The notes beneath the pieces were generated by a model. That model did not search any database. It worked only from the letters and a program-made list of their open reading frames with translations, and was not told the origin of the DNA. From Zhengella sp020637775 (GTDB lineage: Bacteria > Pseudomonadota > Alphaproteobacteria > Rhizobiales > Rhizobiaceae), in NCBI RefSeq assembly GCF_041397485.1, contig NZ_JAWKWO010000001.1, positions 310,001-374,000 of the forward strand: 64,000 nt of DNA. The letters run 5' to 3'. A program made the translations under genes and the position numbers. Below, piece by piece: positions 1 through 8,147 of this stretch (position 1 is its first letter; each line of letters starts with the position of its first letter).

Positions 1-401
1 GTATCGTCGGCGTCGCGCGCGGCAAGCGACGGCGCCAGCGAACCGTCGGCAAGCAGTTCCGTCAGCGGACGGAAGGTGACACCGTCGATATTGTCATCGG
101 CCTGCAGTGCCTGGCCGTTGGCCGTGATGGCGATGGCGGAATGTTCCAGCAGCTCGGCGACCGGTTCGGCCTGGGCTTCCTGGACATAGGCCGGCACGTC
201 GGAGAGAAGGCGGCGCAAATCGGTGTAATGCCAGGCCTCGACGCGGCGCGTCGGCAGGCCGGCCTTGCGGAAGCCGTCAAAGGCCAGATCGCGCGCGCGC
301 GCCACATCCGGATTTCCGGACAGGCGGGAGAAGCGCTCGCCATAGCCGTCGATCAGCGCCTGTTCGGCGGGCGTCGGCTTGGGTGCTGTCTGTATGTTCA
401 T
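1..401 (-). CDS. sufD: Fe-S cluster assembly protein SufD (N-terminal part, cut by window edge)
   Basis: This is the amino-terminal part of SufD, which with SufB and SufC forms the SufBC2D scaffold where Fe-S clusters are built in the cytoplasm. The ATG on the minus strand is at 401, and the frame stays open to the window edge, so about 133 residues are visible and the beta-helix core is missing. The visible part matches the usual helical SufD start, with a WHYTDLR stretch around residues 50-60. It lies 10 nt downstream of sufC in the same direction, so it is clearly in the suf operon. The assignment rests on position and on this N-terminal motif. Confidence 0.88.
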   Translation of the reverse strand, partial: MNIQTAPKPTPAEQALIDGYGERFSRLSGNPDVARARDLAFDGFRKAGLPTRRVEAWHYTDLRRLLSDVPAYVQEAQAEPVAELLEHSAIAITANGQALQADDNIDGVTFRPLTELLADGSLAPSLAARDADD

Positions 402-411
402 CGCGGGCACC

Positions 412-1167
412 TCACGCGGCTTCGTCGATCACGTCGGCATAGCCGTTCTGCTCCAGATGCAGCGCCAGTTCCGCGCCGCCCGACTTGATGATGCGGCCCT
501 TGTAGAGCACATGCACCGTATCCGGCACGATATGGTCGAGCAGCCGCTGGTAGTGGGTGATCACAAGGAAGGCGCGATCGGGCGAACGCAGCGCGTTGAC
601 GCCATCGGCAACAATCTTCAAGGCATCGATGTCGAGGCCGGAATCGGTCTCGTCCAGCACGCAGAGGGTGGGCTCCAGAAGTTTCATCTGCAGGATTTCC
701 GCGCGCTTCTTCTCGCCGCCGGAGAAGCCGACATTGAGCGGACGCTTGAGCATGCCCATGTCCATTTCAAGGCTGGAGGCGGCTTCCTTCACCTTGCGCA
801 TCAGATCGGGGATCTTCAGCGGCTCCTCGCCACGCGCCTTGTGCTGGGCGTTCAGCGCGGTCTTGAGGAATTCCATCGTGGCAACGCCCGGTATCTCCAT
901 GGGATACTGGAAGGCCAGGAACACGCCCGACGCGGCACGTTCGGCCGGGTCCATTTCGAGCACGCTTTCGCCATTCCACAGGATGTCACCCTCGGTGACC
1001 TCATAATCCTCACGGCCGGCGATGACATAGGACAGCGTGGACTTGCCGGAGCCGTTCGGCCCCATGATGGCGGCAACCTCGCCCTTCTTCACGGTCAGGT
1101 CGAGACCCTTGATGATCTCGGTGCCATCCTCGGCGATGCGCGCATGCAGGTTCTTGATCTCGAGCAT
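412..1167 (-). CDS. sufC: Fe-S cluster assembly ATPase SufC
   Basis: SufC is the ABC-type ATPase of the SufBC2D scaffold; ATP hydrolysis drives the conformational change that exposes the cluster assembly site. The 251-residue protein has a Walker A loop GPNGSGKST at residues 36-44, the ABC signature FSGGEKKR near residue 150, and a Walker B LCVLDETDSGLD near residue 170 with the SufC-typical ETDSGLD wording. The switch histidine appears in VITHYQRLL. Length is normal for the family. It sits between a small membrane-protein gene and sufD in the suf operon, all on the minus strand. Confidence 0.97.
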   Translation of the reverse strand: MLEIKNLHARIAEDGTEIIKGLDLTVKKGEVAAIMGPNGSGKSTLSYVIAGREDYEVTEGDILWNGESVLEMDPAERAASGVFLAFQYPMEIPGVATMEFLKTALNAQHKARGEEPLKIPDLMRKVKEAASSLEMDMGMLKRPLNVGFSGGEKKRAEILQMKLLEPTLCVLDETDSGLDIDALKIVADGVNALRSPDRAFLVITHYQRLLDHIVPDTVHVLYKGRIIKSGGAELALHLEQNGYADVIDEAA

Positions 1168-1245
1168 TGCAGGTTCTTTCGTTTTTCCCGGCCAGCCATG
1201 GCGGCCGTCTGTTTCGTCCGCGCGGTCCCGCCGCGCCTGTCTGTA

Positions 1246-1428
1246 CTAGTTGCGGGCCCGGAACAGGCCGCGCGCGGCAAAGCTGATGCCGGCAATGGCC
1301 CCCAGAATGGCAGCGCTTGTGAGCGGCGAGCCAAAGGGCGCCAGCCAGAAGCCGAGGCCGCAGGCGATCAGGATGGAGATGGCGCCAGCGATCCGTTCGG
1401 CACCCGGTCCCGGTTTGGCCTTGGCCAT
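1246..1428 (-). CDS. small membrane protein between sufB and sufC
   Basis: A 60-residue protein with a charged start (MAKAKPGPG) followed by two hydrophobic stretches at about residues 13-30 and 36-52, so it probably forms a membrane hairpin. I recognise no domain. It lies in the same direction as its neighbours, 31 nt after sufB and 78 nt before sufC, so it should be on the suf transcript. A small hydrophobic gene at this place is, to my recollection, seen in other rhizobial suf operons. A role linked to Fe-S assembly is only inferred from position. Confidence 0.6.
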   Translation of the reverse strand: MAKAKPGPGAERIAGAISILIACGLGFWLAPFGSPLTSAAILGAIAGISFAARGLFRARN

Positions 1429-1459
1429 GACGCTTCCTCCGTCTGCAGGTCCCCGAAGG

Positions 1460-2980
1460 TCACCCGACGCTGCCTTCCAGCGAAATGCCGATCAGCTTCT
1501 GGGCCTCGACGGCGAATTCCATCGGCAGTTCCTGGATGACTTCCTTGACGAAGCCGTTGACGATCAGCGCGATTGCCTCCTCTTCGGGAATGCCGCGCTG
1601 CATGACATAGAAAAGCTGGTCCTCGGAAATCTTCGACGTGGTCGCCTCGTGCTCCAGCTTGGCCGAGGCATTCTTCGCCTCGATATAGGGCACGGTATGC
1701 GCGCCGCAGTCATTGCCGATCAGCAGGCTGTCGCACTGGGTGAAGTTGCGTGCATTTTCCGCCTTGCGGTGGACGGAAACCTGGCCGCGATAGGTGTTGT
1801 TGGAATTGCCGGCGGAAATGCCCTTGGAGATGATGCGGCTGGTGGTGTTCTTGCCCAGATGAAGCATCTTGGTGCCGCTATCGATCTGCTGATGGCCGTT
1901 CGACACGGCAATCGAATAGAACTCGCCGCGCGAATTGTCGCCGCGCAGGATGCAGGACGGGTATTTCCACGTGATCGCCGAACCGGTCTCGACCTGGGTC
2001 CAGGAGATCTTTGAATTGGCACCGCGGCAATCGCCACGCTTGGTGACGAAGTTGTAGATGCCGCCCTTGCCGTCCTTGTCGCCGGGATACCAGTTCTGCA
2101 CGGTGGAGTACTTGATCTCGGCATCGTCGAGCGCCACAAGTTCGACCACGGCGGCGTGAAGCTGGTTCTCGTCGCGCTGCGGCGCCGTGCAGCCTTCCAG
2201 ATAGGAAACGTAGGCGCCTTCCTCGGCGATGATGAGGGTGCGCTCGAACTGGCCGGTATTCTTCTCGTTGATGCGGAAATAGGTGGACAGTTCCATCGGG
2301 CAGCGCACACCCTTCGGCACGAAGACGAAGGAGCCGTCGGTGAAGACGGCGGAATTCAGCGTTGCATAGAAATTGTCCGTCTTGGGCACGACCGAGCCCA
2401 GATATTTCTGCACCAGTTCCGGATGCTCGCGAATGGCCTCGGAGATCGAGCAGAAAATCACGCCGGCCTTGGCCAGTTCCTCCTTGAAGGTGGTGACGAC
2501 GGAGACGCTGTCGAACACGGCATCGACCGCCACGCGGCCCGAGGCGTAGACGTTGTCGCCGATCTCGTCGAGTTCACTCTTTTCGCCCGGCTTGCGCACA
2601 CCGGCGAGGATTTCCTGCTCCTTGAGCGGAATACCGAGCTTCTCGTAGGTCGCCAGCAGTTCGGGATCGACCTCGTCGAGCGATTTCGGCCCGGCCTGGT
2701 CCTTGGGCGCGGCATAGTAGCTCAGCGCCTGGAAGTCGATGTCCGGATAGTCCACCCGCGCCCAGGAGGGCTCGGCCATGGTCTGCCAGCGGCGGAACGC
2801 GTCCAGACGCCATTGCAGCATCCAGTCCGGTTCGTTCTTCTTGTGGGAAATGAGCCGGATGATGTCCTCGGACAGGCCAGGCGGGGCCTTGTCCATCTCG
2901 ATCAGCGTCTCGAAACCATACTTGTACTGGTCCACATCGATCTTGCGGACCTGCTCGATCGTCTCCTGCACGGCAGGCAT
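1460..2980 (-). CDS. sufB: Fe-S cluster assembly protein SufB
   Basis: SufB is the main scaffold subunit of the Suf complex, accepting sulfur and iron to form a nascent cluster. The 506-residue protein shows the family beta-helix core. The cysteine corresponding to E. coli Cys405 is Cys416 in TQCDSLLIG, followed by CGAHTVPYI, and the paired glutamate (E. coli Glu434) is Glu445 in LEHEATTSK, at the same 29-residue spacing. The start at 2980 has a GGAG seven bases upstream. It is the second gene of the operon, after the cysteine desulfurase gene. Confidence 0.97.
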   Translation of the reverse strand: MPAVQETIEQVRKIDVDQYKYGFETLIEMDKAPPGLSEDIIRLISHKKNEPDWMLQWRLDAFRRWQTMAEPSWARVDYPDIDFQALSYYAAPKDQAGPKSLDEVDPELLATYEKLGIPLKEQEILAGVRKPGEKSELDEIGDNVYASGRVAVDAVFDSVSVVTTFKEELAKAGVIFCSISEAIREHPELVQKYLGSVVPKTDNFYATLNSAVFTDGSFVFVPKGVRCPMELSTYFRINEKNTGQFERTLIIAEEGAYVSYLEGCTAPQRDENQLHAAVVELVALDDAEIKYSTVQNWYPGDKDGKGGIYNFVTKRGDCRGANSKISWTQVETGSAITWKYPSCILRGDNSRGEFYSIAVSNGHQQIDSGTKMLHLGKNTTSRIISKGISAGNSNNTYRGQVSVHRKAENARNFTQCDSLLIGNDCGAHTVPYIEAKNASAKLEHEATTSKISEDQLFYVMQRGIPEEEAIALIVNGFVKEVIQELPMEFAVEAQKLIGISLEGSVG

Positions 2981-3159
2981 TGGCGTTCTCCATCCTTGCC
3001 GGATTCAAGGTCCGGCAGTTGTCGACGTCATATGGCATGTCCCGCAATCGCGGGACCGTGCCCTTTATCTAGTGACCCGACGGGGAAATGTAACGGTTTT
3101 CACCTGCATTTCCTCGCCCGCCCCCGCATTTTCATGGCCTGCGGGCCAGCCATTCCCGC

Positions 3160-4311
3160 TCACGCGGCCTTGCGGCGCGCAAGCAAAGTTCCGATCGCCT
3201 CGACAAGGCGGTCCAGTTCTTCCCCTGTGGTGGCCGGTCCGATGGAGACGCGCAGCGCGCCCAGAGCGGCATCGGCGCCCATCGCCTCCAGCACATGGCT
3301 GGGGCCGACCTTGCCGGAGGAACAGGCCGAACCGGCGGACACCCGCAACCCTTCGAGATCCAGCGCGATCTGCGCCGTCTCCGCCTTGAGCCCCGGGATC
3401 GAGAAGAACGACGTGTTGGCGATACGCGGCGCAGTGCGTCCATGGATCACAAGGCCCGGTACGATTTCTTCCAGCCGTGCCTCGAAGGCATCGCGCAAAC
3501 CTGCCACGTCCGACATGACGGACAAGGCCTGCGCTGCCTCCTGCGCGGCGGCACCGAAACCCGCAAACCCCGCCACGTTCTCCGTGCCGGCGCGATGGCC
3601 CCGCTCCTGGCCGCCACCCCGGATGAGCGGCGCGGGCATCAGCAGCCCATCGCGGGCGATGAAGGCGCCGGCGCCGCGCGGTCCACCCAGCTTGTGCGCA
3701 GAGAGAATCAGGAAATCGGCATAACCGGCTGCCATGTCGATAGAAACGCGGCCGGCGGCCTGCACGGCATCGACCACCAGCACTCCACCTGCATCGCCAA
3801 CCACGGCACGGATAGCGCCGAGCGGCTGAAGCACGCCGGTCTCATTGTTGGCGGCATGCAAGGCGACCAGCGGCAGCCCGGTCTCGGCGTCATGGGCTTC
3901 CAGCGCGCGGCGCATGGCTTCCATGTCGGCAAGGCCGTCCGGGGCGACCGGCAGAAGCGTGACCTTCTCGCGCGGGAATTGCCCGCCCGCCAGAAGGCAG
4001 GGATGATCGCTTGCCAGGACATAGAGATGCGAACAGGTGAGCGCGGCGCGGCCCATGCGCCAATGCGGCGTCAGCAGCGTGGCCGCGGCTTCCGTGGCGC
4101 CAGAGGTGAAGACGACATGCTCGGCGGAGGCGTTGACCAGGCTGGCGACGTGGCGGCGGGAGTCCTCGATGATCCTGCGGGCAGCCTTGCCGTCGCGATG
4201 AACGGACGAGGGGTTGGCGTCGGCGGCAAGCGACGACACAATGGCTCCGCGCGCGGTTTCGAGCAGCGGCGCGCTGGCATTGTAGTCGAGATAGGCCGGC
4301 GTCTTCGCCAT
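3160..4311 (-). CDS. cysteine desulfurase, NifS/IscS type, first gene of the suf operon
   Basis: A PLP-dependent enzyme that removes sulfur from cysteine and passes it as a persulfide to the Suf scaffold. The PLP lysine is Lys207 in SAHKLGG, and the persulfide cysteine is Cys330 in GSACSSGK, which is the class I (NifS/IscS) loop rather than the SufS type. I chose the ATG at 4311 (MAKTPAYLDYNASAPL), because the family starts directly with the LDYNA motif; an in-frame ATG 108 nt upstream would add a non-conserved leader. The protein has 383 residues. Upstream lies a symmetric Irr-type box, which fits iron control of the whole operon. Confidence 0.93.
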   Translation of the reverse strand: MAKTPAYLDYNASAPLLETARGAIVSSLAADANPSSVHRDGKAARRIIEDSRRHVASLVNASAEHVVFTSGATEAAATLLTPHWRMGRAALTCSHLYVLASDHPCLLAGGQFPREKVTLLPVAPDGLADMEAMRRALEAHDAETGLPLVALHAANNETGVLQPLGAIRAVVGDAGGVLVVDAVQAAGRVSIDMAAGYADFLILSAHKLGGPRGAGAFIARDGLLMPAPLIRGGGQERGHRAGTENVAGFAGFGAAAQEAAQALSVMSDVAGLRDAFEARLEEIVPGLVIHGRTAPRIANTSFFSIPGLKAETAQIALDLEGLRVSAGSACSSGKVGPSHVLEAMGADAALGALRVSIGPATTGEELDRLVEAIGTLLARRKAA

Positions 4312-4422
4312 GATCCGATTCGGTCCCTCGCCGCCCTGATTGGGCGCAAAGTCGTTATTTTCTTGAAACGAAAGGCCCGACTGTCCTATCAAGCCGTCCG
4401 CCAGAGGCGGTGTTTCCACCTC

Positions 4423-4437
4423 TTAGAACTATTCTAA
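4423..4437. promoter_or_regulatory. Irr box (iron control element, ICE) of the suf operon
   Basis: The sequence TTAGAA-CTA-TTCTAA is a perfect inverted repeat with a 3-nt spacer and matches the Irr/ICE consensus of rhizobia (TTTAGAA-N3-TTCTAAA), with the final A also present. Irr is a haem-responsive Fur-family regulator that acts when iron is scarce. The box lies 111 nt upstream of the cysteine desulfurase start and 94 nt upstream of the divergent hydrolase gene. Known rhizobial suf operons are under Irr and/or RirA control, so repression of suf at low iron is the likely function; an effect on the hydrolase gene is possible. Confidence 0.8.
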
Positions 4438-4531
4438 ACGTGTTTCTAGGGAGAGCGCCAGTCCCCGTCAAGCCGCGCGAAAGCAACCTTTCGTGCAAAA
4501 CGGGACCGCCTCCAGACAAGAAGGACCGAAC

Positions 4532-5206
4532 ATGCCAGAGGTCATTTTCGCCGGACCGGCCGGCCGTCTCGAGGGCCGCTACCAGCCTTCCAAGGAGAAA
4601 AACGCGCCCATCGCCATGGTGCTGCATCCCCATCCGCAGTTCGGCGGGACGATGAACAACAAGATCGTCTACGACCTCTTCTACATGTTCCAGAAACGCG
4701 GCTTCACGACGCTGCGCTTCAATTTCCGCGGTATCGGCCGCAGCCAGGGAGAATTCGATCACGGTTCGGGCGAATTGTCCGATGCCGCCGCCGCGCTGGA
4801 CTGGGTGCAGTCGCTGCATCCCGATTCCAAATCCTGCTGGGTCGCGGGCTATTCCTTCGGCGCCTGGATCGGCATGCAATTGCTGATGCGCCGGCCGGAA
4901 ATCGAGGGCTTCATCTCGATCGCGCCACAACCGAACATCTATGACTTCTCGTTCCTGGCGCCCTGCCCGTCCTCCGGCCTCATCATCCATGGCGACAGCG
5001 ACAAGGTGGCACCGCCCAAGGACGTGCAGGGGCTGGTGGACAAATTGCACCAGCAGAAGGGCATCACGATCACCCAGAACACGATGGAAGGCGCCAATCA
5101 CTTCTTCAGCGGGCGCGAGGATGAGCTGATCGACAATTGCGCCGACTATCTGGAAGCGCGGCTGCGCGGCGAACTGGCCGCTCCCAAGCCCAAGCGCCTT
5201 CGCTGA
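4532..5206 (+). CDS. alpha/beta hydrolase, cytoplasmic
   Basis: A 224-residue alpha/beta hydrolase of the small dienelactone-hydrolase-like group. Visible elements are the oxyanion region LHPHPQFGGTM, the nucleophile elbow GYSFG, the acid in HGDSDKVAP and the catalytic histidine in EGANHFFSG. There is no signal peptide. The start at 4532 follows an AAGGA, and the conserved part begins at MPEVIFAGP. It diverges from the suf operon and shares the region that holds the Irr box. The substrate is unknown; orthologues next to suf genes in rhizobia are annotated only as hydrolases. Confidence 0.85.
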   Translation: MPEVIFAGPAGRLEGRYQPSKEKNAPIAMVLHPHPQFGGTMNNKIVYDLFYMFQKRGFTTLRFNFRGIGRSQGEFDHGSGELSDAAAALDWVQSLHPDSKSCWVAGYSFGAWIGMQLLMRRPEIEGFISIAPQPNIYDFSFLAPCPSSGLIIHGDSDKVAPPKDVQGLVDKLHQQKGITITQNTMEGANHFFSGREDELIDNCADYLEARLRGELAAPKPKRLR

Positions 5207-5220
5207 AACCGGCATGGGAT

Positions 5221-5241
5221 GGGCCGGACCGTATCCGGCCC
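5221..5241 (+). terminator. hairpin after the hydrolase gene
   Basis: GGGCCGGA and TCCGGCCC form an 8-bp stem with a 5-nt loop, beginning 15 nt after the stop codon. No run of T follows, so it may be a transcript-stabilising 3' hairpin or a weak terminator. Confidence 0.35.
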
Positions 5242-5335
5242 CGTCGGTCTCCTGCCTTTCATGGTGAAACGGCAAGCGGCGTGCTGATCAAACTGGCCCG
5301 CCTGTCCAGCTTGGCAGCCCGGTGTTGCGCGCCAT

Positions 5336-5464
5336 TCAGGCGCCCGGGCGTCCATCCGTCCCGACAAGGCCGGTCAGAAGCCAGAACACGGCAAACGTCA
5401 CGGCAACGCCCAGAAGAAACCCGATGGAACCGCCAGCAACGAACACCAGTAAATTCCCTTCCAT
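5336..5464 (-). CDS. 42-residue single-pass membrane peptide (candidate)
   Basis: A short frame between the hydrolase and anmK genes. From the ATG at 5464 it encodes MEGNLLVFVAGG followed by a hydrophobic run through about residue 32, and then a short polar end (TDGRPGA). The run FLLGVAVTFAVFWLLTG is a convincing membrane helix. An AAGG lies 8 nt before the ATG. It fills a stretch that otherwise has no gene. No family was recognised, and the reading frame is short enough that chance cannot be excluded. Confidence 0.5.
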   Translation of the reverse strand: MEGNLLVFVAGGSIGFLLGVAVTFAVFWLLTGLVGTDGRPGA

Positions 5465-5627
5465 GAGGAAACCTTGCCATCCACGACGAGGTGGTCGCGC
5501 AAAAAATGCGCACCGGCCCTGCCAATTAACCCCTAATATATAACAGTATTATTTTCTAATACCTTTGCAAGCACATTCACGCCAGCGGGTCGGGCACGCA
5601 TGACTGAAAGACCGCCGATGAAGAATG

Positions 5628-6749
5628 TCAGGGGCGCGCCAGGACGCCTCCGGAAACCGGGCTTGAGCAGCCGGTTGTCGACGGCCAGGTGAGCGGCAAG
5701 CGCCTGACGGATCGAACGGCAAGATAGGCCCAGGCTTCAGCCTCCATGGAATCGCCGTTCCAACCGAGGTCCTCGGCGATGAGCAGCCGGGCGCCCTGAC
5801 CTGAAAGCAGCGTTTCCAGTTCCGCGCGGATCGTATTGTTCCTGCGCCCTCCTCCGCACAGGACCCAGGTGCCGGGAGGCACGGGCACATTGTCCGCCGC
5901 GCGGGCGATGGCATGCGCCGTAACGGCGGCAAGGGTCCGCGCACCGTCGGACAGTTCGGCCGAGCCAAGCGGTTCGAGCGTGAAATCGTTTCGATCGAGT
6001 GACTTGGCACCGGTACGGCCAAAGAACGGGTTTTCCATGTAGCGGGCAAGCGCAGCGATGTTGACCGCCCCTTCGCTGGCGATGCGGCCCGCGTCATCAT
6101 AGGGTATGCCGGCGGCGGCCTGGACCCACTGGTCGATCAGCGCGTTGCCGGGGCCGGCGTCGAAGGCGACCGGCGCGCCTTCCAACGGCACCCAGGTCAC
6201 ATTCGATATGCCGCCGATATTGACGGCCATCACGGGAAACGCCACGCGCCCCGGCTCAAGCGCTTGGGAAAGCGCGGCATGCCAGGCGGGTACCAGCGGC
6301 GCGCCCTGCCCGCCATGGGCCATGTCATTGGCGCGCATGTCAAAGACGACCGGGATGCCGGATTCACGGGCAAGCAGCGCGCCATCGCCCAATTGCACCG
6401 TCAGCGCCTCGTCCGGCCGGTGCAGCACCGTCTGGCCATGAAAGCCGATCAGGTCGATATCCTGCGCGGCCCATCCGTTGTCATCCAGAAAGGTTTCCAC
6501 CGCCCGCGCGTGACGCAGGGTGATCGCGGCTTCCAGCTCCGCCAGCCCGTCCGGCCGCTCGTCGCGCTGGCGGATCACCTTCGCCGTTTCCAGCGCGGAT
6601 TCAATGCGGCGGCGGAACGCGGCCTCGTAGGGCATGAAGCCGGACGGGCCGCGACGGACCGCCGTCTCGCCGTCGGTTTCGATGCAGGCCATGTCGATGC
6701 CATCCATCGACGTGCCGCTCATCAGCCCGATTGCGCGCAAGAGCGCCAT
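5628..6749 (-). CDS. anmK: anhydro-N-acetylmuramic acid kinase
   Basis: AnmK phosphorylates and opens 1,6-anhydro-MurNAc from peptidoglycan turnover, giving MurNAc-6-phosphate for recycling. The 373-residue protein begins with the family signature GLMSGTSMDGID. It has FHGQTVLHRP and the VNIGGISNVTW and FDAGPGNALID motifs near the middle, and the CGGGRRN segment near residue 300. Length is normal. It diverges from tyrS, an arrangement also found in other Alphaproteobacteria. Confidence 0.96.
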   Translation of the reverse strand: MALLRAIGLMSGTSMDGIDMACIETDGETAVRRGPSGFMPYEAAFRRRIESALETAKVIRQRDERPDGLAELEAAITLRHARAVETFLDDNGWAAQDIDLIGFHGQTVLHRPDEALTVQLGDGALLARESGIPVVFDMRANDMAHGGQGAPLVPAWHAALSQALEPGRVAFPVMAVNIGGISNVTWVPLEGAPVAFDAGPGNALIDQWVQAAAGIPYDDAGRIASEGAVNIAALARYMENPFFGRTGAKSLDRNDFTLEPLGSAELSDGARTLAAVTAHAIARAADNVPVPPGTWVLCGGGRRNNTIRAELETLLSGQGARLLIAEDLGWNGDSMEAEAWAYLAVRSVRRLPLTWPSTTGCSSPVSGGVLARP

Positions 6750-6856
6750 GTTTCCTGCCCGTTCTTGTGAAACCTGCCGGGATAGTGTTAAAGCCGCGCG
6801 GGCCGTCGCGCCAGCCGGCGCGGCCTGTCATCACAGCAAAATCCGGAAACGAGCCG

Positions 6857-8104
6857 ATGTCCGCCTTCAAGTCCGATTTCCTGCGCACCATGAGCGAGCG
6901 CGGGTTCATTCACCAGACTTCCGACGACCAGGGTCTCGACGACCTGTTCTGCAAGGAGCAGGTGACGGCTTATATCGGCTTCGATGCCACGGCGAAAAGC
7001 CTGCATGCCGGTTCGCTGATCCAGATCATGATGCTGCATTGGTTGCAGCAGACCGGGCACCGGCCGATCGCCCTGATGGGCGGCGGCACGTCCATGATCG
7101 GCGACCCTTCGTTCAAGGACGAGGCACGCAAGCTGCTGACGCCGGACGACATCGCGGCCAACCTGGAAGGGATCAAGCAGTCCTTTGCGCAATACCTTGA
7201 TTTCGACAGCGGAAAGGCACTGATGCTCAACAATGCCGACTGGCTGATGGACATCAACTATGTCGAGTTCCTGCGCGATGTCGGCCGGCATTTCTCGGTC
7301 AATCGCATGCTGTCCTTCGATTCGGTGAAGCTGCGCCTCGACCGCGAGCAGTCGCTGTCCTTCCTCGAATTCAACTACATGATCCTGCAGGCCTATGATT
7401 TCGTGGAACTCAACCGGCGCGAGGATTGCCGTCTGCAGATGGGCGGCTCGGACCAGTGGGGCAATATCGTCAACGGCATAGACCTCGGCCACCGCATGGG
7501 CACGCCGCAGCTCTACGCGCTGACCTCGCCCCTGCTGACGACCTCGTCGGGCGCCAAGATGGGCAAGACGGCCAATGGCGCGGTCTGGCTCAATGGCGAC
7601 ATGCTGAGCCCCTACGAATTCTGGCAATACTGGCGCAATACGGAAGACGCCGACGTGGAGCGCTTCCTGAGGCTTTACACCGTGATGCCCATGGACGAGA
7701 TTGCCCGGCTGGCCGCACTTGGCGGATCGGAGATCAACGAGGCCAAGAAAATCCTCGCCACCGAGATCACGGCTCTGCTGCATGGCCGGCAGGCGGCGGA
7801 GGATGCGGCGGAAACGGCCCGCAAGACCTTCGAGGAAGGCGCGCTGGGCGCCGACCTGCCGACCGTCGAGATTGCATCGGCGGAGTTGAGCGCGGGCCTT
7901 GGCGTGCTGGCGGCTTTCGTGGCGGCTGGCATGGCGGCATCGAATGGCGAGATGCGCCGGCATGTGAAGGGCGGCGCTGTGCGCGTCAACGACCAGCCGG
8001 TCGCCGACGACCGGGCCACGCTTTCCCTTTCCGACGTGAATGCGGACGGCGTGATCAAGCTGTCACTCGGCAAGAAGAAGCACGCCCTGATCCGGCCGGC
8101 CTGA
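6857..8104 (+). CDS. tyrS: tyrosyl-tRNA synthetase
   Basis: TyrRS charges tRNA-Tyr with tyrosine. The 415-residue class I synthetase has the HIGH-equivalent HAGS at residues 50-53 and the KMSKS-equivalent KMGKT at residues 234-238. The tyrosine-binding YIGFDATA precedes it, and there is an S4 RNA-binding domain at the C-terminus (about residues 345-410). The start at 6857 (MSAFKSDFLRTM) is the family start; an in-frame ATG further upstream would overlap the anmK promoter region. Transcribed away from anmK and convergent with the AsmA-like gene. Confidence 0.97.
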   Translation: MSAFKSDFLRTMSERGFIHQTSDDQGLDDLFCKEQVTAYIGFDATAKSLHAGSLIQIMMLHWLQQTGHRPIALMGGGTSMIGDPSFKDEARKLLTPDDIAANLEGIKQSFAQYLDFDSGKALMLNNADWLMDINYVEFLRDVGRHFSVNRMLSFDSVKLRLDREQSLSFLEFNYMILQAYDFVELNRREDCRLQMGGSDQWGNIVNGIDLGHRMGTPQLYALTSPLLTTSSGAKMGKTANGAVWLNGDMLSPYEFWQYWRNTEDADVERFLRLYTVMPMDEIARLAALGGSEINEAKKILATEITALLHGRQAAEDAAETARKTFEEGALGADLPTVEIASAELSAGLGVLAAFVAAGMAASNGEMRRHVKGGAVRVNDQPVADDRATLSLSDVNADGVIKLSLGKKKHALIRPA

Positions 8105-8147
8105 CGGGCCGGGACGGGACAGGACCGCTCTGCCCCGGCTTTCCGGT

